Origin: Poa pratensis
Lineage: Eukaryota > Streptophyta > Magnoliopsida > Poales > Poaceae
NCBI GenBank assembly: GCA_947311845.1
Contig: CAMZMU010000020.1
Coordinates: 42,375,665 to 42,439,664 of the forward strand
Direction of reading: 5' to 3'
Length of the DNA: 64,000 bases
This document shows, in pieces, positions 24,086 through 34,377 of this stretch; the first letter of the stretch is position 1; each line of letters begins with the position of its first letter. The notes beneath the pieces were generated by a model, which was not told the DNA's origin, made no database searches, and saw nothing but the letters and a program-made list of their open reading frames with translations. The translations under genes were made by a program, and so were the position numbers.

Positions 24086-25130
24086 GAATTGAGGATGTTT
24101 GGGCTGGTGGGGTGTGGAGTAGAAGTTCTTGGAGGGAAACTCCTTCGTACTGAAGTTCTAGCAGCCAACCTAGCCTCCTCGGCCAATTGAGCTTCAGCCT
24201 CTCTTGCATGATGGAGCAACTCATTCATATCAGCATATTGGAGATGCCTCACAATGCTCTTAATTTTGAATTGTAAGCCTGAAAGAAAACGCTGCATAGT
24301 TTGCTCAGGTTCCTCCCTCACACGAGCACGTTGTAGTATCAACTCCATCTCTTGTAATAAGCGTCCACAGATTTAACACCTTGCTTCAATTGCTGCAATT
24401 GATCATATAAAGTTCGAATATAATTCTTTGGCACAAATCTGTCCCTCATAACTTGCTTCATGGTTCTCCAAGTAACAATTTCTGGTTGGCCTTCTTCTAT
24501 TCGCTTGGATGTAATGTTGTCCCACCAAAGAAGAGCATATCCATCAAACCAGAAGAAGCAAGTTTAATTTTCCTATCTTCATTATAGTCATGCAAACGCC
24601 ACAGTTTCTCCATCTTGAGCTCCCACATGAGATATTCTTCCACATCATTGTCATCAAAGCTGAGAGAAGGGATAGAAAATTTTGGCTTGCCCAAACCATC
24701 ATCCTCTCGGTTATTGTCAACATGGGGAACTCTCTTGCACCAATGGCATGAAAACCACGGCCACGAACAGCAGCATGACCTCGCTCACCTCTGCCAACGT
24801 CAAGATCAAAGTCCTCATTGTCATTAACATGACCATTGCCACCATGGACACTTGCATTGTCATTATCTGGAGGTCTCGTTGGTTCACCACAGTAGTTAGT
24901 TCGGTAATTTGCCTTGTAAGGGCTGTCATAGATTCTTGCAACGCTGTGACAGAATCTTGAGTAGCAGCACCTTCTAATTTCAATTCTACACGCTGCAAAT
25001 CTTCTTGCAAATCTTCAGCTGATTTGGCAATTCTGTTCTTCAAGTAATCACGCAAAGCTTCAAACTCATTCCACTTCACCACCTCATCAGGGTTCTTCTT
25101 TGCTGCACTAAGCATCACTAGCAGAAGCAT
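24086..25130 (-). pseudogene. gag N-terminal and capsid region of element C
   Basis: The likely start is near 25130. The first stretch (25130-24880) is helical and Lys/Glu-rich (KWNEFEALRDYLKNRIA, LQEDLQRVELKLEG), consistent with a coiled-coil Gag N-terminus. A frameshift near 24890 follows. The capsid motif is at 24694-24497 (KPKFSIPSLSFDDND, EEYLMWELKMEKLWRLHDY) and 24348-23974 (TMQRFLSGLQFKIKSIVRHL, HHAREAEAQLAEE). At least three indels separate these pieces. Confidence 0.8.
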
Positions 25131-25272
25131 GAGTAATAGGTTAGTAGATGCAAATTGGGCTGATCTAAGGCTATGGCAATATCTAGACCTAATATTTTTG
25201 TATGGCTTTTTCTGGATAGGAATAAAACACTAAAATAACTAGGGTATGAAAATTCTCACCGAGTAAACTTGT

Positions 25273-25285
25273 GAATCTGATACCA
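25273..25285 (-). other. Primer binding site of element C
   Basis: Plus-strand GAATCTGATACCA is the complement of TGGTATCAGATTC, three bases inside the 5' LTR end at 25289. The first ten bases fit initiator Met-tRNA. Confidence 0.8.
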
Positions 25286-25288
25286 AGA

Positions 25289-25432
25289 TGATAAGGGGTG
25301 TCCCGATCTTCTCAGTGAGATGTGGCGAAATTGTTGGATGGATGAATTGGATAACTCTTGTCTTGCTGAAAACTCTCCTGGCCGATCCCTGTTGCCAAGC
25401 AACAGCTAGCAACCCCTTGGATATTCTCAACT
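25289..25432 (-). repeat. 5' LTR of element C, outer U5 fragment
   Basis: 144 bp from TGATAAGGGGTGTCCC to ATTCTCAACT, matching 19569-19713. It is cut by the nested insertion starting with TGATGAGGATAAGGG at 25433. Confidence 0.92.
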
Positions 25433-26424
25433 TGATGAGGATAAGGGACCTCTGGGTGGCCCGATCTTCACGGATTGACGGAGGATGTGGACGAACGCAC
25501 ACAAGAACACGAAGAACCGAGAGAAAACACCAAGAACACAAGAACACACACAAGATACAAAAACCGTTTCCCTTACGGTCGGTCCAACCGGCCCAATAGA
25601 ATCCACACGAAGGGGGAGATCGGCAAGTAGATACAAGAAGGGATTTGATGGTTGTTTCTCTAAGGGTCAACCGACCGATCCAATAAAGTCACCGAGGATG
25701 AAAGATTGACAAGTAGTCAAACTACAAGTAGAGGTCTTGAATCCACGAAGGGATCTTCTCCACTAGGGGAGGAACCATCCCCACAAGGGGAGGAAGGAGA
25801 CCTTCGAGAAGAAGGAGTCTAGCTCTACTCTAATCTCAAAACATAGTCTATCTAGATCTGAAGGGGTAGGTGCCTTATATAGGGTTGACCCAAAGGGGTA
25901 GGTGGGAAGGGATAAGGGCATCCAACCCGAGCTGGTTCCCGCCGCGGCGGTAGTACCGCTGCGGGGCGGTAGTACCGATTGGTCCAGCGGTAGTTCCGCT
26001 GGAGCGGGCCTTCGAAGCTTCCTCTGATCATGTCGTGGCGGTTAGTACCGCTGGGTCCAGCGCTAGTACCGCTGCGTGGCGGTAGTGCCGCTGCGTTCCG
26101 CTGGAGGTACCGGCTTGAGCAACAGAGACCCGATTCCGGCGGTAGCGACGGCGGTGGTACCAGCCTAGATCTTCTGGGGCGGTTAGTACCGCGACCTCCG
26201 GCGGTAGTACCGCTGCCTGGGGCTGCTTGCTCCTCTTCCTTCTTCTCTTCCAAGCCTCCATCTTGTCGGACTCCATTCCTCGTGCCTTGGCCATCTTCCC
26301 GTGGAGTCGTACTCATCATGACTAGCAATAAAAAGTGACAATGGTCAAGTAGTATACCATTCCAAAGTGGCATATCGAGGTTCACATGGAGGAAGGAGTT
26401 CACCTTTGATGTCATGGTGACTTG
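25433..26424 (-). repeat. LTR of G1 (3' copy), truncated at its U3 start
   Basis: Begins TGATGAGGATAAGGG on the plus strand. U3 palindromes of the GCGGTAGTACCGC type lie at about 25945-26215. It stops at GGTGACTTG and is fused to AGTCCTCTAGGG of the next LTR, so about 45-50 bp of the U3 edge are missing. Confidence 0.85.
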
Positions 26425-27472
26425 AGTCCTCTAGGGTGGCCCGATCTTCACGGATTGACGGTGGGAATGGACGAACTCACTTAAGAACATGAAGAACACG
26501 AGGAAGAACCAGAACACAAGAACACACACGATACAAAACCGTTTCCCTTACCGGTCGGTCCAACCGCCCAATAGAATCCACACGAAGGTGGGAGATCGGC
26601 AAGTAGATATAAGAAGGGATCTTGGATGGTTGTTTCTCCAACGGTCAACCGAACCGCTCCAATAAAGTCACCCGAAGATGAAAGATTGGCAAGTAGTCAA
26701 ACTACAAGTAGAGGTCTTGAATCCACGAAGGGATCTTCTCCACTAGAGGAGGAACCATCCCCACAAGGGGAGGAAGGAGAGACCTTTGAGAAGTAGAGTC
26801 TTGCTCTACTCTAATCTCAAAACATAGTCTATCTAGATCTGGGGGGGTAGGTGCCTATTTATAGTGTTGACCCAAAAGGGGGTAGGTGGGAGAGGATAAG
26901 GGCATCCAACCCGAGCTGGTTCCGCCGCAGCGGTTGTGCCGCTGGGCCCAGCGGTAGTACCGCTGCGGGGCGGTAGTACGGCTGGGTCCAGCGGTAGTAC
27001 CGCTGGAGTGGGCCTTCGAAGCCGCCTGATCATGCGTGGCGGTAGTACCGCTGGGTCCAGCGGTAGTACCGTGCGGGGCGGTAGTACCACTGTGCTTCCG
27101 CTGGAGGTACCGGCTTGAGCAACAGAGCGCCGATTCTGGCGTTAGCGGCGGCGGTAGTACCGCTGCGGCGGTAGTACCGCTGCCTGGGGGCTGCTTGCTC
27201 CTCTCCTTCTCTTCTCCGTCTTGACGCTTTCTCCTTCTTCCATGCGTACGCCTTGGATGATCTTGAGTCTTGGGGCTTTGGCATCTCCCCGAATGTCCGT
27301 GCTCGTCATGTGATACCTATCATAGAAAAGGGGTAGATGCTCACGTAGTATGCCATCCAAAGGGGCACGAAATGAGATCTCGTAAAGGAAAGAGTTCACC
27401 TTTGAGCTCAATGACGACTTGTCATATGTTGGGTTGCTTGACATGGTGATGGTCCTAGGTTGGGCTACATCA
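26425..27472 (-). repeat. LTR of G2 (3' copy), lacking its outermost bases
   Basis: It lacks the terminal TGATGAGGAAA seen in its partner at 33358 but otherwise matches it, including the AGTCCTCTAGGG junction sequence. It ends GGGCTACATCA at 27472 before a polypurine tract. GCGGTAGTACCGC-type palindromes are at about 26925-27180; TATA (TATTTATA on plus) at about 26855. Confidence 0.85.
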
Positions 27473-27666
27473 TCTCCCCCATTAAAAAGAGTCGTCCTCA
27501 ACTCTTGCTCATCATCATGGCAAGGAGGTAGATGTGTAGACCTTGTCGTGTGGTTCACCATGTAGTCGATGGAAATGATGTGGCACTTCTTCAATGTTCC
27601 TTCGCCTTTCAAGTAACCTACAAGACTCACAAGGAAGACGAAACAACACTCAAAGAGTAGCCAATT
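27473..27666 (-). other. Polypurine tract and 3' internal edge of G2
   Basis: Plus-strand TCTCCCCCATTAAAAAGA (27473-27490) is the polypurine tract in reverse. The next 60 bases encode, on the minus strand, DDEQELRTTLFNGGDDVAQ, a remnant shared with the pol tail of D and H. The remaining about 120 bp show no recognisable gene. Confidence 0.75.
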
Positions 27667-28770
27667 TGATGTGGGTTGGTCCCGATTTTCACGGATTTGT
27701 GCGGAGGGAAAGATGAACACGAAGAACACATGAAGAACGAAGAACACAAAAGAGGGGAAATCACAACACAAAGGGTAAATAGCAAGTAGCAACCCGGCAA
27801 GACTCGATTGGTAACAAATCCCCGTGGGCAGCCCCTAATCCTCCTCTCCAAGCACACCTTACTCTTAGGATTGTTTGTCCAATTGGTCAATCCAACCAAT
27901 CCAATCTAGCCACTCACAGAGGGAAGATTAGCAAGTAATCGCAACTACAAGCGGAGCCTTGGTATCCACGCAGGGATCTTCTCCTCAAGAGGAGGCCTTG
28001 GTTCATCTCCACATGTGGAGGCCTTGATTCATCTCCATAGGAGGAAAGAGACACTTTGAGAAGAAGGAGCAAGGCTCTACTTTAGTTTTCAAATCTTAGT
28101 CTAACCCTAGATCTAGATGGGGAGGTTCTATTTATAGTCTAGGTAGGATAAGGTAGGATAAGTGAAGAGACAAGGGTCCTAGACCCGTCAGGTTCCCGCC
28201 GCAGCGGTAGTACCGCTGGCCGGCGGTAGTACCGCTGGGCAGGCCTCGAACAGCTTCTGAAGTCAACTCCAGCGGTAGTTCCGCCAGGCCCAGCGGTAGT
28301 AACGCTGGCCAGCGGTAGTACCGCTACGGTACCGCTGGCGCTGCCGGAAGATCGAACAGGGGCCGTTTTCGGCGGTGGCTTCGGCGGTAGTACCGGTGGG
28401 GCGGTAGTACCGCCCAGCTTCTTCTGGCTCGGCTGGACTCAGGTGGGGACGCGTCTGGCTCGACTGGACTTGGGGCGGTAGTACCGCTGCCCCCGGCGGT
28501 AGTACCGCCGCCTGGGACTTGTTCCCATTCTTCTCTCCTTCTCCTTCGTCTTCTTGACTCGATTCCTGTCCAACTTCTACACTTCCTTGGAGATCTTCAA
28601 GAGGGTCATGCTTGAGTATGCACAAGGTATCGGAATGAAGTAGCAAGCCATTCAAAGGAGTATCGAGATCACACATAGATAGGAGTGAATTCACCTTATC
28701 ATGTAGAGCTTTGACTCTTGCTCTTGTCATTGGGCCACTTGGTGTTGCGTGCCTATGTTGCACTACATCA
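27667..28770 (-). repeat. H-type 3' LTR inside G2
   Basis: 1,104 bp. U3 palindromes of the GCGGTAGTACCGC type at about 28200-28505; TATA on the minus strand at about 28131-28138. The coding-like start reads SGPMTRARVKALHDKVNSLL, then LNGLLLHSDTLCILK. Confidence 0.92.
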
Positions 28771-29186
28771 TCCCCCCCCTTGGAAAAGAGTCGTCCTCGA
28801 CTCTTCGTCCTCATCATCACTTGGGTCACCAAGGTAAGGCGAGATGTCGGCGACGTTGAAGGTGTTATGAACGCCGTACTTGGACTTTGGTATGTCTATC
28901 TTGTATGCGTTGTCGTTGATGCGCTTGAGAACCTTGAAAGGGCCATCTCCTCTTGGCGCGAGCTTAGACTTTCTCTCATCGGGGAAGCGGTCTTTGCGTA
29001 AGTGTAGCCAAACAAGGTCTCCTTCTTCAAAGATCATGGGGCGCTTGTTCTTGTTCATCTTCGTAGCATGGTCTTCGTTGTGCTTCTCAAGTGTGGCCCT
29101 TGTGTCTTCATGTAGTTTCTTCATGTACGCGGCACGCTTGTCGAAGTCCATGTTGACTTGCTCACGGAGTGGAAGTGGTAGCATGT
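28771..29186 (-). pseudogene. Integrase C-terminal region of the H fragment
   Basis: An open minus frame of 138 codons (29184-28768): MLPLPLREQVNMDFDKRA, EGDLVWLHLRKDRFP, PRGDGPFKVLKRINDNAYK, FNVADISPYLGDP, ESRTTLFQGGG. It corresponds to the part of pol just before the polypurine tract in element D. The catalytic core is absent because the fragment stops here. Confidence 0.85.
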
Positions 29187-29189
29187 CGA

Positions 29190-31915
29190 CTCATGCTCAA
29201 TTGAGGTTGACATTCTCATGCGTTTACCGGCACACACAAGACACCATATAAAGAAATTATGTGCACGGTATATAAACACATCATCCATCATGAAGTGTCT
29301 CTTCATTTGCACATCACCAACCACACAAAAATCAATTGGAAAATATGACATATGTGGATGGTCACTATGCAAAGTGAAGGATGGAACAAGGTCCATAAGA
29401 GAAATGAAACATCTCCAAAAAGTGAGAAAGCTATGGGGGCAATCTCATTATCAAGCATTTCAACATTAGTGCAAGCAACACATGTGAAAGAGAAATTGTT
29501 CAACATGTTGCAAGCCACAATGGGAGAAAAATGGAAACATTCATAACAAGGATGCTCATGGCAAAATCATCACAAATAGGTGATTCCACATGATCAACAT
29601 TGGTTTCGAACAAAGTATCACAAGGGAATAAGAACGAATCATATGTGACCTCAAAAGAATCATCCATAGCATGCAAGCAATCATAGTTCATCATGTCCAC
29701 TAGCGGGAACATGGTCACATCAACACCCATACCTTGGTAGTCCCACTCATGTGAAGTAGGTGTTGAAGTAGTAGGGGCTTCCATGTAGCCGACTTGTTCA
29801 TCTTGAAGTAGACATGGGGTGGCATCAACATCATCCTCCATGTACATCTTCTCCATTTGAGGCACCGTAGTGTCGGGGAGTGGCGTCTCATCATCCATGG
29901 AACCTAGCACACAATGAGAAAACACACTAGAGGTAGAGGTTAAGTTGTTAGAAATCGAAATGGCCTCACAAGACCTATCAACTACCTCTCTCAACTCAAG
30001 TGGTGTATCACTCATTCCCTCAAGGTGAAAGCACTCAAACTCACATATGGTGGAGGCACTCAACTCACTCTCACTCTCACTCAAGTGGGCTAAGTGGCTC
30101 TCATGCTCACATGGGATTGGTACCATTTCATAACTCAAGCTCATAGGGATAGTCTCGGTTTCCTCGTCTCCATACGCCTCCAAGGTTGAAGGGAAACTCC
30201 CATGCTCAACCTCTTCAACCATTTCGCCTCCAAAGGTCAATGCCATAGAGTAGGCATCATCACTCGACTCCTTTGCGGAAGGGAAAATCCCATGCTCCGT
30301 TTCATCACTTGACTCCATTGCCGAAGGGAACATCCCATGCTCGGCATCATCATCACTTGCCCATGGTCATAGGTGATAGCATCATCAATGCTCGCCTCCT
30401 TGGTCGAAGGGAAAATCCCATGCTCGACCGTCTTGTGATCTCCTTGGTCACCATCTTGTTCACCAACTTTGCACTCCCACATCATGTGACCTCTTCTATT
30501 GCATAGTGGGCACAAGAGATTGGGACATTCTCGTGGATCATGGTCTTGGCCTTGGCAATTGTCACATATAAGGTCTTCTTCTTGCCATATGGGGACCAAA
30601 GTGGTGGTGGCACTTGGTGTAGACGTCATATCAAGAGAAGTGCTTGAGAATGGCGCCGTCTTGGTTGTGGCCTCACGTTTGTGACCATGTTTCTTCGGCG
30701 TCGACGTATTAATTTCTCGAAGAAGTTGTCGATGTCGGCCATGAGCTCATCAAAGATAGGACTTGTAGCTCTCGTTGGCGCACTTGAAGTGGTAGCACTA
30801 GGGGACACCATAGGATGCGCCTTTGTCGCCGTCTTCTTCTCATGTCGACGTTGACGCTCTTGAGTTGTAGGGTGTCGCCGAAAGTCATTTGGATGCTTCT
30901 CCTCATGTTGACATCGGCGTGCTTGTTGCCTTGGCGACCTTTCCTTGGAGCTTCCACTAGAGCTTGGTGACATGTTGTGGTCCACCTTGGCATCTTTCTT
31001 GTGGCGCCTTCTTGAGCGTGATGAAGAATGTACACGCTTGGCAAGCTTGTCGATGGCGTCCATGAGGTTCTTGAACGTTCGATTAGTGACGCCAAACTTG
31101 TCCAAGGGTGCATCAACCGTGTTCACTTGGTCATCCCTCATGTTGGCATCTTTCATGTCGCCATGATGAGCTAGATGGGCCTTGGCTTGGCTTGGCCTTG
31201 TCGATGCACTTCTTGGGGCGCCGTCTTGGGGTTGATGTCGAATGCCGATGCTTGGCGTTCTTGGCGATGTCCTTCTCATGGCGCCTTCTTGAAGTTGGTG
31301 GAGAATGGCGAAACTTGGCACTCTTGGAAGTGAGGGGCTCCATAGGATGAACTCATGGTGGCCTTCTTGTCGGAGCACCGTCTTGAGCGTGAACCATAGA
31401 AGTAGGTTGTGCCATGACGCTTGGTGGTGCCGCTCTTGAACATGGTGGTGATGGGGTTCTTCTCCTCTTGCATGGTCGAAGTCGTCGCACATGCTACAAG
31501 AGTAGTAGTCGTAGACGTTCTCCACCATGTCATCGGAGTGGTAGTCGTAGTAGTTGCGCTCCACCATGTTGGTACCATGTGATGAGGCATGTGAAGACAC
31601 TTGCGCTTCATTGTCGTTGGAGCTTGTGTAGTCGGAGTCGTGGTAGATTCGCACGTACTTGGAGTCGATACAATTTGATGAAGGTTGCTCCAAGTCATGG
31701 TACCGCTCCTTGTCGTGGACGCTTGAATAATCGGAGTCGTAGTCAGAGTAGTTGTAGCAGAAGTCTTGGTGATGATCCATCATGTCATGGGGGTCATTGT
31801 CGGCGTAGTCGTAGTAGTCCCCCATGTCCTCAAAGTTTGAGGCATCATATTCCATGTGACTCATCATGTAGTCCTCCTCATAGGCTCCATAGTTGCATTC
31901 GCTCTCCCTAGACAT
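29190..31915 (-). pseudogene. Gag-like protein of G2 with two CCHC zinc knuckles, frameshifted
   Basis: It begins MSRESECNYGAYEEDY at 31915. Order from the N-terminus: Asp/Tyr-rich acidic segment; His-rich and Ser/Arg-rich basic segments (SSSRSRRRHKKDAK, about 30970-31010); a short conserved segment FDELMADIDNFFEKLI (about 30720-30765); two zinc knuckles CDNCQGQDHDPREC and CPLCNRRGHMMWEC (about 30470-30570), both CX2CX4HX4C; acidic repeats EHGxFPSxxE; then the Cys-motif region. Frames are 31915-30626, 30629-30237, 30333-29500 and 29396-29121. It is missing the last Cys-motif copies where the H fragment joins. Zinc knuckles suggest RNA binding as in Gag nucleocapsid; the rest has no recognised family. 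Confidence 0.7.
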
Positions 31916-33343
31916 GTCAACTCACAAGACAAGTGTATATATGTTGAGTGGAAAGGAACTAGAACACAACCTCTCACCTTGTAGATAGTATTGGACGTCG
32001 TGGACAACCAAGGGAAACGATCACAAAGTAAAATGCTTGTGTTCAAGTGTCCAAAGCAAACTCCAAAACACACACGGCTTAAAAGTTGGTAGGAAGATAT
32101 GGTAGGTAGAAGCAAATTGAACCAACCGAAAACCAAGATATTGTCAAAGCAAGTAGAGAACCACGATGATCACAAAGCAAATACAAGTCAATCTCGAAAG
32201 ATAGGAATGTATTTCAAGGAAACACACGCGCGGAGAGATAAATGGGACTCATGCAACCAAGAAGTGAGCTAAAGAACCAAATGATCCTAGCGAAGACTAT
32301 AAGCTCGGTGTTGCACAAGTACAAGGAGAGCCACTAGCTCGATTGCACTATATTGGTGGGCTACAAGATTTGCACAACAGTGCACCACCTACTAGATGTT
32401 CATCGAGCTTGCGCTTTCCTACAAGATATGGCAAGTGGTTTTTCTTTCTTTCTTTCTTTCTTTCTTTTGATTTGGCACTTTTTGCTTCTTTTCTCTTTTG
32501 ACTCTTTTCTATTTAGCACACCCACTTCTTTTGATGCCAACAACAAGATATATGATATATGAACTAGCGCACAACTTTTGCTCGGAAACTACACGGTGCA
32601 AATGTGCAAAGCCCAAGCAATCATCAAGAGCTAGCCTCAATAGGACATGGTAATCGCAAAGATATAGTGTGGCTCACAAAGGAATAGCAAGGGGTAAAGA
32701 TTGGCGATGTTATACCTTTCGTCGATGTTCTTCACCTTTGTTTTAGAAGTTTCGTGCTTGCCCACGAATTTTGGTGGTGGTGGATGATGGATCTTCCGCA
32801 ATGGTGACGAAGGCCTTGATCGTAGCTTCGAAACGAGCCGAAGAACACAAAAAACGGAGTCCGGAATCAAAAGATATGCCCAAAACAATTTTCTGAAAAT
32901 TTCAGTTTTCTGCAGGTACCGCTGGGAGGGGCGGTAGTACCGCTGGAGGTACCGCTGGGAGCAACAGAAAGCGATTTTTGGCGGTACCGCTGGCGGTAGT
33001 GCTGGTAGGGGCGGTAGTACTGCTAGAGGGGGCGGTAGTACCGCTACGGGACGGAGATTTTGCCCGAGAACGCGAATTTTCGCGATTTTGGGCGGAAAAA
33101 CGACCCGAAAATGGCCAAATCGGAGGGCAAATCGATGGAATTAGGCCATGGGAACGCAAAGGAAGCAAGATCAACTAGTATAGCAATAGACCATGGATCA
33201 AAACTTGCAAAAACGCACTCAAATCTCAGATCGATCCAAAAGCAATTTGGGGCTATTTTTGGTGGAAATTTTCGAATTTCTCAAAATCAAAGAAAAATTT
33301 GGGGGATTTGTGGGGGAAACAAAGTCAAATCCGTGGCAACCAT
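31916..33343 (-). other. Untranslated leader of G2
   Basis: About 1.4 kb between primer site and start codon. It contains a (TTTC)n run near 32438-32470, a block shared with D and G1 (GTGAGCTAAAGAACCAAATG near 32263-32282) and a palindrome cluster (GCGGTAGTACCGC type) at about 32915-33055. No gene is supported. Confidence 0.75.
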
Positions 33344-33355
33344 GCTCTGATACCA
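33344..33355 (-). other. Primer binding site of G2
   Basis: Plus-strand GCTCTGATACCA, complement of TGGTATCAGAGC, a 12-base match to plant initiator Met-tRNA, two bases from the LTR at 33358. Confidence 0.92.
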
Positions 33356-33357
33356 TA

Positions 33358-34377
33358 TGATGAGGAAAAGTCCTCTAGGGTGGCCCGATCTTCACGGATT
33401 GACGGTGGGAATGGACGAACTCACTCAAGAACACGAAGAACACGAGGAAGAACACCAAGAACACAAGAACACACACGATACAAGAACCGTTTCCCTTACG
33501 GTCGGTCCAACCGGCCCAATAGAATCCACACGAAGGTGGGAGATCGACAAGTAGATACAAGAAGGGATCTTGGATGGTTGGTTCTCCAACGGTCAACCGA
33601 ACCGCTCCAATAAAGTCACCCGAAGATGAAAGATTGGCAAGTAGTCAAACTACAAGTAGAGGTCTTGAATCCACGAAGGGATCTTCTCCACTAGGGGAGG
33701 AACCATCCCCACAAGGGGAGGAAGGAGACCTTTGAGAAGAAGGAGTCTTGCTCTACTCTAATCTCAAAACATAGTCTATCTAGATCTGGAGGGGTAGGTG
33801 CCTATTTATAGTGTTGACCCAAAAGGGGGTAGGTGGGGAGAGGACAAGGGCATCCAACCCGAGCTGGTTCCGCTGCAGCGGTAGTGCCGCTGGGCCCAGC
33901 GGTAGTACGGCTGGGTCCAGCGGTAGTACCGCTGGAGCGGGCCTTCGAAGCCGCCTCTGATCATGTCGTGGCGGTAGTACCACTGGGTCCAGCGGTAGTG
34001 CCGCTGCGCTTCCGCTGGAGGTACCGGCTTGAGCAACAGAGCGCCGATTCTGGCGGTAGCGGCGACGGTAGTACCGCGACCTCTGGCGGTAGTACCGCTG
34101 CCTGGGGCTGCTTGCTCCTCTTCCTTCTTCTCCGTCTTGACGCTTTCTCCTCCTCTTCCATGCGTACGCCTTGGATGATCTTGAGTCTTGGGCTTCCTTG
34201 GCATCTCCCCGAATGTCCGTGCTCGTTATGTGATACCTATCATAGAAAAGGGGTAGATGCTCACGTAGTATGCCATCCAAAGGGGCACGAAATGAGATCT
34301 CGTAAAGGAAAGAGTTCACCTTTGAGCTCAATGACGAATTGTCATATGTTGGGTTGCTTGACATGGTGATGGTCCTA
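33358..34377 (-). repeat. LTR of G2 (5' copy), 16 bp short at its U3 edge
   Basis: Starts TGATGAGGAAAAGTCC on plus. GCGGTAGTACCGC-type palindromes at about 33875-34105; TATTTATA at 33803-33810 is the reversed TATA box. It ends GGTCCTAG and continues directly as CCGACTTGTTC of G1 internal sequence, with TAG as microhomology. Confidence 0.88.

Larger units (their letters stand above)
27667..29189 (-). mobile_element. Fragment of an autonomous H-type element: 3' LTR plus integrase end
   Basis: LTR 27667-28770 (TGATGTGGGTTGG to CTACATCA on plus), polypurine tract TCCCCCCCCT at 28771, then the integrase C-terminal coding region to 29189. It then changes abruptly to G2 gag-like sequence (CTCATGCTCAATTGAGG). 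The LTR matches 60993-62099 in reverse. It is therefore a 5'-truncated copy or a chimera with G2; the bases before it are CAATT, with no matching duplication right at the other junction. Confidence 0.85.
26425..34377 (-). mobile_element. Element G2: non-autonomous gypsy element with an H fragment inside
   Basis: LTR pair 26425-27472 and 33358-34377, polypurine tract at 27473, primer site at 33344, and a long gag-like frame between about 29190 and 31915. No pol of its own is present. A piece of an autonomous H-type element (27667-29189) sits near its 3' end. The right LTR stops at GGTCCTAG (16 bp short) and is joined to G1 internal sequence, so G1 and G2 share imperfect junctions instead of a clean insertion. 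Confidence 0.8.

Noticed and set aside
25852..28510. Long open frames through the U3 palindrome arrays (both strands), for example 25852-26415 and 28263-28832
   Set aside because: They arise from GC-rich repeats such as CGGTAGTACCGC, which lack stop codons in several frames. Only the first 200-250 bp of each LTR, which match across families at protein level, were kept as a coding tail.
27662..29202. CAATT before the H fragment and again at 29198 as a target duplication
   Set aside because: The second copy lies about nine bases beyond the junction, and the fragment is truncated there, so the match is probably chance.
32438..32470. (TTTC)n run as an independent microsatellite locus
   Set aside because: The same T/C-rich run is part of the leader in G1, G2 and D; it belongs to the element family.
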